DNA of 35,946 nt from Flavobacterium araucananum. GTDB lineage: Bacteria > Bacteroidota > Bacteroidia > Flavobacteriales > Flavobacteriaceae. Where the stretch lies: contig NZ_MUGS01000086.1 of NCBI RefSeq assembly GCF_002222055.1, positions 1-35,946 on the forward strand, written 5' to 3'. Below, in pieces: positions 7,622 to 16,600 of this stretch. The position numbers and the translations under genes are program-made. Under the pieces are notes generated by a model. The model saw only the letters and a program-made list of their open reading frames with translations, made no database searches and was not told the DNA's origin. Position 1 is the stretch's first letter; each line of letters opens with the position of its first letter.

Positions 7622-9031
7622 ATGAATACAAACACTGAAGGACAAAACACTGAGAGCATAAAAAAAATATTACCCATTATTCTGGCGACATCTATTTTTA
7701 TGCAAATGCTGGATTCGACGATTCTTAATACATCAATAACTTCTATTGCCAAAGATTTGCACGAGTCACCGCTCGACATGCAAAATGCTATTATTAGTTA
7801 TGTCTTAACCCTGGCACTTTTTATGCCTGTTAGCGGCTTTTTGTCAGACAAATTCGGGACTAAAAAAGTCTTTATTTTTGCATTGTTACTTTTTAGTATT
7901 GGCTCTTTGTTTTGCTCGCTTTCTCAAAATCTAACTCATTTAATTTTTGCCCGTGTTGTTCAGGGTATTGGCGGTAGTTTAATGACCCCTGTAGGAAAAC
8001 TGGCTCTTATTAGAACATTTCCTAAAAAAGAATTATTAAAGGCCATGAATTTTGCTATTATTCCTGCCTTGATAGGTCCCGTATTGGGTCCGTTGGTTGG
8101 CGGATATATGGTCGATTATCTATCGTGGCACTGGATTTTTCTAATCAATATTCCGTTTGGTATTATTGGTATAATTTTAAGCCTGAAGTTTATGCCGGAT
8201 TATAAGTCTCCGGTTATCGATTTTGATTTAAAAGGCTTTCTTATTTTTGCTGCAGCTTCGCTCCTATTGTCTGTTTCTTTAGAATTATTTGGCAATACTG
8301 TTCGCGTAACACCGGTTTTACTGGTATTGATGTCTGGTTTTTTGATGTTGTATTGGTATTATCGTCATGCTGTAACAGACAACAACCCTATTTTTCCTTT
8401 AGATTTATTTCAGGTCCGAACTTTTCGTGTAGGTATTGTAGGCAATTTGGCAACTCGTCTGGGTTTTAGTTCGATCCCATTGTTGTTGCCCATGATGATT
8501 CAGATTGCTTACGGACAGTCGGCAGTTACCTCCGGATGGATTGTTGCCCCAATGGCGCTTACGGCAATACTTGGAAAATCGGCGGTAATCAAAATTCTGA
8601 ATACTTACGGGTATCGAAAAACGCTCATGGTCAATACTTTTATTATTGGCGCGCTTATTTGTGCGCTGGCAATCCCGTCGATTCATACCTCAATCTATTG
8701 GTACATTCCTATTATTTCAGTCTTGGGTTTCTTTAATTCCATACAGTTTACTTCGATGAATTCTATTTCGATTGCCGATTTACGGAATTATCATACCAGC
8801 AGTGGTAACTCGCTGGTTTCAGTAAATCAGCAGCTGGCTATTGGTTTTGGTATTGCGTTTGGATTGTTGGTTCTTAAAATTTTTCAGGGCGATGTAAAAC
8901 TCATTCACCATGAGATTCACAATGCCTTTAGATATACCTTTTTGGTTGTAGGTTTTTTAACTATTCTATCTGGTCTGGTCTTTAGAAGATTGCATTTTAA
9001 AGACGGTGACAACTTAAAATCAGCCGATTAA
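7622..9031 (+). CDS. DHA2-type MFS drug efflux transporter
   Basis: This 469-residue inner-membrane transporter belongs to the major facilitator superfamily, DHA2 (EmrB/QacA-like). Helix 1 carries the family signature QMLDSTILNTSITSIAKDL, the loop between helices 2 and 3 has the motif A relative GFLSDKFGTKKVF, helix 4 has ARVVQGIGGSLMTP, and helix 5 has the antiporter motif ALIGPVLGPLVGGYM. About 14 hydrophobic segments can be followed. Such proteins export drugs or other amphiphiles with proton import. No periplasmic adaptor (EmrA) or TolC gene is adjacent, so it probably works alone or with unlinked partners. The gene is separated from a convergent phosphatase gene by a bidirectional terminator. 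Confidence 0.9.
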   Translation: MNTNTEGQNTESIKKILPIILATSIFMQMLDSTILNTSITSIAKDLHESPLDMQNAIISYVLTLALFMPVSGFLSDKFGTKKVFIFALLLFSIGSLFCSLSQNLTHLIFARVVQGIGGSLMTPVGKLALIRTFPKKELLKAMNFAIIPALIGPVLGPLVGGYMVDYLSWHWIFLINIPFGIIGIILSLKFMPDYKSPVIDFDLKGFLIFAAASLLLSVSLELFGNTVRVTPVLLVLMSGFLMLYWYYRHAVTDNNPIFPLDLFQVRTFRVGIVGNLATRLGFSSIPLLLPMMIQIAYGQSAVTSGWIVAPMALTAILGKSAVIKILNTYGYRKTLMVNTFIIGALICALAIPSIHTSIYWYIPIISVLGFFNSIQFTSMNSISIADLRNYHTSSGNSLVSVNQQLAIGFGIAFGLLVLKIFQGDVKLIHHEIHNAFRYTFLVVGFLTILSGLVFRRLHFKDGDNLKSAD

Positions 9032-9057
9032 TAAAACAGTAAACCTGTTTATAAATA

Positions 9058-9096
9058 AAAAACCGCTTTGTCAATAGCCATTGAAAAGCGGTTTTT
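9058..9096. terminator. Bidirectional terminator between convergent genes
   Basis: AAAACCGCTTT pairs with AAAGCGGTTTT, and an inner TCAAT/ATTGA stem extends it. There is an A-run on the left and a T-run on the right, so it can serve both the MFS gene (plus) and the phosphatase gene (minus). Confidence 0.9.
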
Positions 9097-9114
9097 GGCA
9101 CTAAAAACTAAACT

Positions 9115-10938
9115 TTATTTTTTAACCAAAAGGGCCATTATCTTCGTATAAATTTCAGTGTTTTGGTAAACACCGTTAAAGTTCTCTGCGCCTGGTCCGT
9201 AGGCAAAAACCGGAACAGGAACTGCAGTATGATCGTTGGTACTAAAACTTCCGTGCACATATCCTTTTTCTATATTACCATCTATTAAGGAAAGTCCGCC
9301 AGTTTCATGGTCTGCCGTTACAATCAATAATGTTTCCGGATTTTTATCTACAAATTCCATAGCTTGTCCAACCAGTTTGTCAAAATCGAGCATTTCGCGA
9401 ACCACATATTCTACATTCGTTTTATGTCCGCCATAATCAATTTGCGCACCTTCGGCCATTATAAAAAATGGATTTTTTGTTTTAGCAAAAGTCGAAGTTG
9501 CTTTTGCAAAAGATTTGGTTAAAAAGTCTCCTCGCCCGTCTTTCATAGAAACTACCGAAGCATCATCTAAAACTATAAATTTTGTATTTTTTATGGTATC
9601 CAGCGTATTGAATTTATCGGAGAAAGTATATCCTTTTTCAATCAATACTTTCGACAAATCTTTACCATCTTTTCTTGATGTAAATTCTTTTGTTCCTCCG
9701 CCAATCAAAATATCTGACGGATTCGATAAAAAATCTTCGGCAATTTGTTCGCTGTAACTTCTCTCAGGTTGATGTGCATAATAAGCCGCCGGTGTAGCAT
9801 CTGTAATATTACCTGCGGAAATTATAGCTGTTTTGTAATTTTTCTTTGCCAACTGTTGCGTGATTAATTCCAAAGGTTTTCCGTTTTCATCGACACTAAT
9901 AAAACGGTTATTGCTTTTATGTCCTGTTGCCATTGCAGTTGCTCCGGCAGCGGAATCTGTGATGTAACTGTCTGACGATTTTGTAATCGAAAGTCCCTGA
10001 GTCGGAATATTAAATAAACTCAACTGCCCTTTGTTGGCCGTATATCCTGCATAAATCTGTGTTAGTCCCATTCCGTCACCAATTAAAAGTATGACATTTT
10101 TAGGATTCTTTTTCCCAAAACCCAAAGCATTTTTAGGAACATAAACCTGATGAAACTCGGTGTTTTGATAAAATGTAGACTTGATATTGTTGATAAAATG
10201 GGTTAATTCCGGAACATTATCCGTCCCTATAAAATCAACTTTTAAGTTCATTAATGTCATCCAGGTATTTACATTATCCTGCGTCGCCCAGAATCTTATT
10301 TTTTTATGCTGATCGTGAACTTTTTTGATAATCGATTGTACTTTTTCAGCATCGGCTTGTGTCATTACCCCTTTACCATTCCAGATTGTGATTTCTTTTA
10401 AATCTTCGCTAATCATTTCGACGCGGGACAATTGGTCTGGCGAATAGTTCTCATTCAGTCTTCCGTCAAAATAAATAAATTCAGGATATTCTTTCCAGTT
10501 TACCGCAGAAGGTCTGTTTCCTGAAATTACAACTTTTAGGTTTTTATTCGAAATCAACTCGGGATAAGTCTTTAATTGTTGTGCTATTAATTTTAAAGTT
10601 GGATCTGCTTCTGTCTTGATATCGATCATTAAAATCAAAGGTTTATTACTTGAATATGCTTTTCCTCCTAACGTTTTAAATTTTGTTGCAAGCGGATCCA
10701 GATATAAACTTTTAAGGGTGTTTTGCGGAGCAATTTCTTTGGCAGTATGTGCTACCATTAATTCGTTATTTACCAAAAAAACATCGGCTTCGATAACACC
10801 GGTTTCATTAGAATACGCTTCATAAAACGGAAGTTTTCCGGCGTAATCATTGTGCGAATGTATATTCGAGGAACTGTATTCCTGTGCTTGCGCTAACAAG
10901 AAAAAATGAAGGCAAAAAAGGGTGATTATTTTTTTCAT
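9115..10938 (-). CDS. Secreted GDPD/PI-PLC-like phosphodiesterase fused to alkaline phosphatase
   Basis: This 607-residue exported protein has signal peptide MKKIITLFCLHFFLLAQAQ. Residues about 25-250 look like a GDPD/PI-PLC-type barrel: HSHNDY (27-32), IEADVFL with Glu50 and Asp52, VAHT with His64, and LMIDIKTE near 105. Residues about 278-607 are an alkaline phosphatase of the PhoA superfamily: LLIGDGMG (metal ligand Asp288), TDSAAGATAMATG (nucleophile Ser329), and TADHETGGLSL near the C-terminus (metal-binding Asp and His). The order suggests one enzyme that cleaves glycerophosphodiesters or similar diesters and then releases phosphate from the product, outside the inner membrane. It is not in an operon. 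No Pho-box was looked for successfully, so phosphate regulation is unproven. Confidence 0.85.
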   Translation of the reverse strand: MKKIITLFCLHFFLLAQAQEYSSSNIHSHNDYAGKLPFYEAYSNETGVIEADVFLVNNELMVAHTAKEIAPQNTLKSLYLDPLATKFKTLGGKAYSSNKPLILMIDIKTEADPTLKLIAQQLKTYPELISNKNLKVVISGNRPSAVNWKEYPEFIYFDGRLNENYSPDQLSRVEMISEDLKEITIWNGKGVMTQADAEKVQSIIKKVHDQHKKIRFWATQDNVNTWMTLMNLKVDFIGTDNVPELTHFINNIKSTFYQNTEFHQVYVPKNALGFGKKNPKNVILLIGDGMGLTQIYAGYTANKGQLSLFNIPTQGLSITKSSDSYITDSAAGATAMATGHKSNNRFISVDENGKPLELITQQLAKKNYKTAIISAGNITDATPAAYYAHQPERSYSEQIAEDFLSNPSDILIGGGTKEFTSRKDGKDLSKVLIEKGYTFSDKFNTLDTIKNTKFIVLDDASVVSMKDGRGDFLTKSFAKATSTFAKTKNPFFIMAEGAQIDYGGHKTNVEYVVREMLDFDKLVGQAMEFVDKNPETLLIVTADHETGGLSLIDGNIEKGYVHGSFSTNDHTAVPVPVFAYGPGAENFNGVYQNTEIYTKIMALLVKK

Positions 10939-11036
10939 TGAAAATTGGGTTTGTTCATTTCTAAAGCTGTAGCTAGCTTATTAGAAATGTTATCGTTGGT
11001 ATTTATGGTGACATATTTAGCAATCCAGCAGATAAA

Positions 11037-11118
11037 CATATATCGCTCCGCTGGAGCTTTAACCTGAATAATGTATATACTTTGCTATAAATATAACGTC
11101 CTGCCGGGACTTACTTTT
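11037..11118. repeat. Dispersed repeat with paired short palindromes
   Basis: It contains GCTCCGCTGGAGC (11045-11057) and GTCCTGCCGGGAC (11098-11110) around an AT-rich centre (TTTGCTATAAATATAACGTC). This resembles a repeat I know from intergenic regions of many Flavobacterium genomes; only one copy is in this window, so its repeat nature rests on that recollection. Confidence 0.4.
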
Positions 11119-11149
11119 ATGACTAGTTTAAAATTGTTAACCTATAATT

Positions 11150-11180
11150 AAAAATCACTTTTAATCATTTTAATCTGTGG
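11150..11180 (-). repeat. CCACAGATTAAA dispersed repeat, copy 1
   Basis: Read on the minus strand, CCACAGATTAAAATGATTAA and the following bases match the element at 24378-24409 on the plus strand closely over about 30 bases. Confidence 0.6.
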
Positions 11181-11197
11181 CTATAAAAATTAAACAT

Positions 11198-11230
11198 AAA
11201 CCAGCCTTTTCCGCAAAAAAGACTGGCTTA
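11198..11230 (-). terminator. Probable terminator of the first SusCD transcript
   Basis: On the minus strand CCAGTCTTTT and AAAAGGCTGG form a stem with one mismatch around TTGCGG, followed by TTTATGTTTAATTTTTA. The T-tract is interrupted, so efficiency is uncertain. Confidence 0.5.
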
Positions 11231-11328
11231 TTTTTATATATAGATTTGTTTGTGTTTTTCATACAACTGCAAGCTCCGACTAAGCTTGCAGTGCAGAAAA
11301 AAAATAAACAAACAAAATAAACTACAAA

Positions 11329-12864
11329 CTACCAACCTTTATTTTGGGTAAGTACTCCTTTGCTTACTGCAATCTCGTCTGGTGGTATTGGCCAAACGTG
11401 GTGAATTGCAGGGTTAAAATTACGGGCAGGATAAATTACGGTTCCGTTATAATGGTGCAAAGGTTTTGCATAAGTTGCCTGAGCATCGCCCCAACGTACT
11501 AAATCGAAATGGCGATCTGTCCATTCTCCAGCCAATTCGCAACGTCTTTCTCTTTTTAAGTCTGTTAATGTTGCTCCGGCAAGATCTGTAAGACCTGCAC
11601 GACGGCGAATCATATTAATTTCGGTATCGGCACTCAGACCTTTCATTAATTTTGCTTCGGCAAGCATCAAAATAACATCGGCATAACGCAAAAGTGGTAC
11701 GTTTAAAGCTGTCGATGGTTTGTCTCCGTTTGCATTTACATAACGAATATCAATCCCTCCGGACGTCGTTTTTGCGTAACCAAAAGGCTCCATATACTTA
11801 TTGAACTGATATCCGGTTCTGTTACTTGAACTTACCTGATATTTTCCTTCGTTAAAAGTCACTAATTCACCAAAATACATGAATTTATCCCCTTTTTGCA
11901 AGATGGTAGCGCTACGTCTTTTATCTGCCGGATCATAAGTATCAAACAATTCTTTGGTAGGATAAAAATTTCCCCAACCGTTGTAAACTCCCCAACCTTT
12001 ATCTTCCAGACAAACTCCCGGAAAAATAGATCCTAACGAAGTATTTTCGGCACTCGAGGTTACAGACCAGATATATTCTGACGACCAGTTGTTTTTGATT
12101 TTAAATACATCTTCAAAATTATCCAATAACTTATGTTTACCACTGTTTACGATCATATTGGCATACTTAATGGCATTGTCCCAATCTTTTGCATACAAAT
12201 AGGTACGAACCAGATATCCCCAAGCCGCTGTTTTGTGTGCACGCCCGTAATTGTCCGGAGTAAGCTCATTAAAATACGGCAATAAATCTGCTGCTTTTAC
12301 TAAATCTGCTGCGATATAAGCGTAGTTTTCAGCTACATTTTTTGCACGTGGTACATAGACATTCGTAGGATTGTCACGATCCTGAATTGGTATTCCGGCA
12401 CGATCATCTCCATAACGGTACGCTACTTCCAGATGCATTACGGCATGATTGAAGTAAGCCTCGCCCAACATCATATTTTTTGTTTTGTCGTCTAATGAGA
12501 TCTTCGGAATGTTACGAATTACATCATTGCAACGTTTCATAACTTCATAGTGCAACCTCCAGATATCTTTGGTATCCGATTCTGCTCCGTCTACAATAAA
12601 ATTTTTGATACGTTCTGCATTTTGTCTCGGCTTGGTTCCTATATCGTCACTCGCATTATTGAGCCAGAAAAAGCCACGACCATACATATTATCATCAGAA
12701 TATAAAGCATAAATTGCATTTACCCCTGCTTTTGCATCAGCAGGTGTTTTCCAGAAATTTCCGCTTGAAGGTGCTCCTTGCGGAACCAAATCAAGTTCAC
12801 TTTCGCAAGCCGTAGTGCTCAACAAAAGCACAAAACTCAATACTAAAAGACTTAAATTTTTCAT
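11329..12864 (-). CDS. SusD/RagB-family substrate-binding lipoprotein 1
   Basis: This 511-residue outer-membrane lipoprotein has signal peptide MKNLSLLVLSFVLLLSTTAC, with lipidation at Cys20. The N-terminal LVPQGAPSSGNFWKTPADAKAGVNAIYALY and the C-terminal LRYADVILMLAEAKL, MIRRRAGL, LKRERRCELAGEWTDRHFDLVRWG and NPAIHHVWPIPPDEI are diagnostic of SusD/RagB proteins. SusD closes over its SusC channel and captures the substrate at the cell surface. It lies 20 bases after the susC gene, in one transcript. No glycoside hydrolase gene is nearby; the linked lipoproteins at 18621-20866 include a probable metalloprotease, so the substrate could be peptide or protein-bound. This is inference. Confidence 0.92.
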   Translation of the reverse strand: MKNLSLLVLSFVLLLSTTACESELDLVPQGAPSSGNFWKTPADAKAGVNAIYALYSDDNMYGRGFFWLNNASDDIGTKPRQNAERIKNFIVDGAESDTKDIWRLHYEVMKRCNDVIRNIPKISLDDKTKNMMLGEAYFNHAVMHLEVAYRYGDDRAGIPIQDRDNPTNVYVPRAKNVAENYAYIAADLVKAADLLPYFNELTPDNYGRAHKTAAWGYLVRTYLYAKDWDNAIKYANMIVNSGKHKLLDNFEDVFKIKNNWSSEYIWSVTSSAENTSLGSIFPGVCLEDKGWGVYNGWGNFYPTKELFDTYDPADKRRSATILQKGDKFMYFGELVTFNEGKYQVSSSNRTGYQFNKYMEPFGYAKTTSGGIDIRYVNANGDKPSTALNVPLLRYADVILMLAEAKLMKGLSADTEINMIRRRAGLTDLAGATLTDLKRERRCELAGEWTDRHFDLVRWGDAQATYAKPLHHYNGTVIYPARNFNPAIHHVWPIPPDEIAVSKGVLTQNKGW

Positions 12865-12884
12865 TTTATATTTTTTATATTTTT

Positions 12885-15800
12885 TTAAAAAGTTGCATTT
12901 ACACCGGTCATATAGATACGGGAAAGCGGATATTTTCCTAAGTCCATTCCAAAGTTGTTCAATCCAACTTCCGGATCCATTCCTGAATATTTGGTAATTG
13001 TAAAAAGGTTTTGCCCAGAGATAAAGAATCTAAGTTTTGCTTTTCCGTTTAGCCATTGGTCTTTTACGGTATATCCTATTGATAGGTTTTTTAATCTTAC
13101 GAATGAAGCATCTTCGATATAAAAATTAGAGATTCGTCCAAAGTTATTATTGTTATCCGTTGCAGAAAGTACCGGAATATCTGTGTTTGTATTGGTTGGT
13201 GACCAGGCATTTTTAGCATCTGCCAATAAATTATATCCAGGAAATGAACCATTTACACCAGTGTATTTTACAGCATTAAAAACACTGTTTCCTGCTGCTC
13301 CGCTAAAAAACACATTCATATCAAAACCTTGATATCTAAAGTTCATGTTTAAGCTAAAAGTGGTTTTAGGAAAAGGATTACCCAATACTACCCTATCACT
13401 GTTATTGATTACGCCATCGCCGTTTACATCTTTAAATTTCATATCTCCTGCTACAGCATTAGGCTGATAAGCAACACCATTGGCATTTACATAAGCTTTT
13501 GCCTCGGCATTACTCTGGAATAATCCGTCTGTAGAATATCCGTAAAAAGAGCCAACCGGACTTCCTACCTGATAGATATTGGCTAATGGCAAACTACGAA
13601 CTCTGCTTAGATTGAGAGGTTCAAGAGACGTTAAATCATCTTTGATCGATACAATTTTATTGCTCAAAAATGCTGCATTTGCTGTTATATCAAATTTAAA
13701 ATCACCACGTGTTTTTTGGTACATCAAACTTGCTTCGATTCCTTTGTTTTCGACATTTCCTGAGTTTACAATTCGACCCAGCGGAGTTCCTGAAACACCC
13801 GGAAGCTGATCGCGCACCAACATGTCTTTGTTGGTTTTGACATAAGCATCTACAGATCCTGACAATGCATTATTGAACATCGTAAAATCTAATCCTACGT
13901 TTGTTTGTTCTGAACTTTCCCATCTTAAATTAGGATTCGACAATTCGCTTTCAGAATATCCGTAATTAATTACAGGGCTTGAACCAATTAGAGCCTGAGT
14001 CTGGGTCAGTGGTACGCTAAATTGATACGGTCCCAGATTTCCTAAATTTCCTATTTGTCCCCAACTCCCGCGTAATTTTAAGTTGTTTACTATGGGATTA
14101 ATTCCTTTCATGAATTCTTCTTCAGAAATTAACCAACCTGCAGAAACAGACGGATATACTTTCCAACGGTTTTCTGCCGTAAGTTTTGAAGTTCCGTCAC
14201 GACGAACAATTCCTGAGATCAAATATTTTTGATTGTAATCGTAATTTAATCTTCCTACATACGAAGAAATAATTTCTTCAGATAAACCTGCGGTTAATTG
14301 CTGAACCAATTTGGCATTTAGCAAATAACGTTGCGATGCATCTTCGTTATCAAAACCTGTACCTTGTACGGTATAAAAATCTTTCTTGGTTTGCTGATAA
14401 GTATATCCGGCTAAAGCTTTAAAATTATGTTTGCCTAATGATTTCTCGTACGAAAGGGTTTGCTCGCTCAACAAATCGGTCGTTGTTGCAGATGCTTGTG
14501 TTAATCTGTTAAAATCGAATATTTTACCGGGTTCTGTAATTTTTGTTGCAAACTCAGTCGAGTTGTTTTGAATTCTGGTATACCCCCAGTTCGATTTTAA
14601 TTTTAATCCCTCGATAATTTCCCACTCTGCATAAGGATTGATCAAAATAGTCGAAATAGGATTTCTATTGTCTAATCTTTTTAAATAAGCTACCGGATTG
14701 ATTACGTCTCCGTAAGAACCAATATATTTTTCCGGAACTCCTCCAAAATTTCCGGAACCGTCTTCTCTGTAAACTGTTGCATTGGGCGGATAAAAGATCG
14801 CTGCCAGAATTGCTCCTGTATAACCACTTGATGTATTTGCCGCCTGACCATCAGTCAGGGAATACGAAAGATTTTCGCCTAATGTAAAATTTGGTGCCAG
14901 TTTAAAAGAGGAATTTGCTCTTGCAGTATATCGGGTTCCAAAGGTGTTTAATAAAATACCTTCGTTTTTTCTGTAACTTCCTGATAAAAAGAAATTAGAT
15001 TTCTCTGTTTTCCCGTTTACAGAAATCGATAAATCCTGAATTTGACCGGTCTGGAAAATTTCATCCATCCAATTTGTTTTGGTCGTTCTTGCCGTTGGTT
15101 CAAATGCAGGATCAAAAGCCGGAATTCTTGGTAAACCTGCATTATCTCTTGCCGTATTCATCGCGTCTGCATATTCGGCAGCGTTTAAAACATTCAACTT
15201 TTTAGCCACACTCTGAACTCCGCCCTGATAATTTACATTGACATTTATGTGGTCTGAAATTCCTTTTTTAGACGTAATTAAAATTACACCACCAGAAGCT
15301 CTCGCACCATAAATTGCTGCCGAAGCCGCATCTTTCAGGACACTTATCGAAGCAATATCATTTGGGTTTAATGTGTTTAGGGAACCGCTGTAGATAATAC
15401 CGTCTAATACAATTAAGGGCGTTTCGGCATTCAGCGATCCAATACCACGAATATTAATTGTTGGCTCAGCCGTAGGATCTCCACCACTATTAATTACGGT
15501 AACACCTGCAACTGTACCCTGCAACAATTCGGCAGCACTATTGTAGGTTCTGCTCGAAGTTTCTTTCATAGAAACAGTTCCTACAGCTCCCAGAACTTCG
15601 TTCTTTTTTACACTACCATATCCCATAACTACAACTTCCTGCAGTTGTTTCATATCTGCCAATAACTTAACGCTTATGTTTTTATCCAGGCTTGATACTT
15701 TTACTTCTTGTGTAACATAACCTACGTACGAAAAAACAAGGATCGCCTCAGAAGAGTTGATTTCCATCTTAAAAGTTCCGTCGAAATCTGTTGTTGCAAC

Positions 15801-16274
15801 AGCATCAGAATTTTTATCTTTTATTCCCACACCCGGCAACGGCATTCCGTCATCGCCACCAAAAACAGTTCCTGAAATGTTTATTTTTCCCTGACCGGCA
15901 TCAGTAACTTTTTGATTTTTTTTGATGACAATATTGTTGCTTACAATTTCGTATTTCAGGAAAAAATTGCTGCATATTTTATCTAATGCCTGCTCTAAGG
16001 TTACGTTATTGAGTTTTAAACTGATTTTTTGATTGGTATTGACCTGATTGGTTTCGTACATAAAATGTACATCTGCTTGTTTTTCGATGTTCTGAAAAAC
16101 ATTTTTTATACTTTCATTTTCTACTTTCAAGGTTACTCTTTTGCCAATGTCAACACTGGCAGCTTTCATTGTGAGTCCGATAAAAAATAAAGCCGCAAAT
16201 AATAGTGCTTTAGTTACTATCGATTTTTTAATGCTTTGACAGTTTACAACATACCGCATTTGTTTTTGATTCAT
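12885..16274 (-). CDS. SusC/RagA TonB-dependent transporter 1 with STN signalling domain
   Basis: This 1129-residue outer-membrane TonB-dependent transporter has, after a long cationic signal region ending LTMKAAS, an STN domain (about 45-122: VDIGKRVTLKVENESIKNVF, VTLEQALDKIC). A carboxypeptidase-regulatory-like domain follows (about 130-210: ISGTVFGGDDGMPLPGVGIK), then the plug with EVVVMGYGSVKKNEVLGAVG and the SusC hallmark GARASGGVILITSKKG, then the beta-barrel. The STN domain is the periplasmic contact that signals through FecR to an ECF sigma factor; both genes lie just upstream. The 326-base gap to fecR contains a dispersed repeat, so transcription may start again before susC. Confidence 0.93.
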   Translation of the reverse strand: MNQKQMRYVVNCQSIKKSIVTKALLFAALFFIGLTMKAASVDIGKRVTLKVENESIKNVFQNIEKQADVHFMYETNQVNTNQKISLKLNNVTLEQALDKICSNFFLKYEIVSNNIVIKKNQKVTDAGQGKINISGTVFGGDDGMPLPGVGIKDKNSDAVATTDFDGTFKMEINSSEAILVFSYVGYVTQEVKVSSLDKNISVKLLADMKQLQEVVVMGYGSVKKNEVLGAVGTVSMKETSSRTYNSAAELLQGTVAGVTVINSGGDPTAEPTINIRGIGSLNAETPLIVLDGIIYSGSLNTLNPNDIASISVLKDAASAAIYGARASGGVILITSKKGISDHINVNVNYQGGVQSVAKKLNVLNAAEYADAMNTARDNAGLPRIPAFDPAFEPTARTTKTNWMDEIFQTGQIQDLSISVNGKTEKSNFFLSGSYRKNEGILLNTFGTRYTARANSSFKLAPNFTLGENLSYSLTDGQAANTSSGYTGAILAAIFYPPNATVYREDGSGNFGGVPEKYIGSYGDVINPVAYLKRLDNRNPISTILINPYAEWEIIEGLKLKSNWGYTRIQNNSTEFATKITEPGKIFDFNRLTQASATTTDLLSEQTLSYEKSLGKHNFKALAGYTYQQTKKDFYTVQGTGFDNEDASQRYLLNAKLVQQLTAGLSEEIISSYVGRLNYDYNQKYLISGIVRRDGTSKLTAENRWKVYPSVSAGWLISEEEFMKGINPIVNNLKLRGSWGQIGNLGNLGPYQFSVPLTQTQALIGSSPVINYGYSESELSNPNLRWESSEQTNVGLDFTMFNNALSGSVDAYVKTNKDMLVRDQLPGVSGTPLGRIVNSGNVENKGIEASLMYQKTRGDFKFDITANAAFLSNKIVSIKDDLTSLEPLNLSRVRSLPLANIYQVGSPVGSFYGYSTDGLFQSNAEAKAYVNANGVAYQPNAVAGDMKFKDVNGDGVINNSDRVVLGNPFPKTTFSLNMNFRYQGFDMNVFFSGAAGNSVFNAVKYTGVNGSFPGYNLLADAKNAWSPTNTNTDIPVLSATDNNNNFGRISNFYIEDASFVRLKNLSIGYTVKDQWLNGKAKLRFFISGQNLFTITKYSGMDPEVGLNNFGMDLGKYPLSRIYMTGVNATF

Positions 16275-16600
16275 GTTTTTGGAGTTTTAATTTGTGTTTG
16301 GATTATTGCTTGGTTTCTACGTAGATGATTGATTAACTTAATTTTAAATACTTATGATTGCGTAATTGTTTTAACGCATAGGGACATCGCTTTTCTTTGT
16401 CGATAAAAGGTGTTTCACTTGTTTAAATTCACATAGCTTTGTGAAAAAATCATGATTTTCTAAAAGCATCTTAATTCTTAATTTTAAATCTATGTTTCTA
16501 TGTGTTTCATTTTTCTTGCTCGCAGATCACGCAGATCGAGCAGATTTTTAATTTTTAATTCTCAATTTTTAATTCTTCTATTTTTTTTAATCTATATTAC
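16275..16600. other. Gene-free region upstream of susC 1
   Basis: No gene is seen. It contains the second copy of the dispersed repeat (16371-16510) and, next to it, short direct repeats of GCAGATC at about 16520-16545, then an AT-rich run. No TAnnTTTG promoter and no copy of the sigma/FecR-linked element was found upstream of susC. Confidence 0.5.
16371..16510. repeat. Dispersed flavobacterial repeat, copy 2
   Basis: This is a diverged relative of 12-148 with the same order: TTAACGCATAGGGACAT, GTGTTTCACTTGTTTAAA, CACATAGCTTTGTG, and CTATGTTTCTATGTGTTTCA at the end. The inverted end repeats are less perfect than in copy 1. Confidence 0.6.

Larger units (their letters stand above)
10939..11328. 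other. Gene-free region with dispersed repeats and hairpins
   Basis: No credible gene lies here. It holds the upstream region of the phosphatase gene (10939 to about 11030), a repeat with two short palindromes (11037-11118), part of a second repeat family (11150-11180), a probable terminator for the SusCD transcript (11198-11230), and a perfect inverted repeat at 11266-11292 (ACTGCAAGCT, 7-base loop, AGCTTGCAGT) that lacks a T-run. Confidence 0.6.

Noticed and set aside
11266..11292. Perfect 10-base inverted repeat as terminator of the first SusCD transcript
   Set aside because: On the minus strand no T-run follows the second arm; the hairpin at 11198-11230 is a better candidate. It may still be structural.
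16515..16550. Short GCAGATC repeats as a CRISPR-like or iteron array
   Set aside because: Only a few degenerate units without spacers of fixed length; they adjoin the dispersed repeat and no replication or Cas gene is near.
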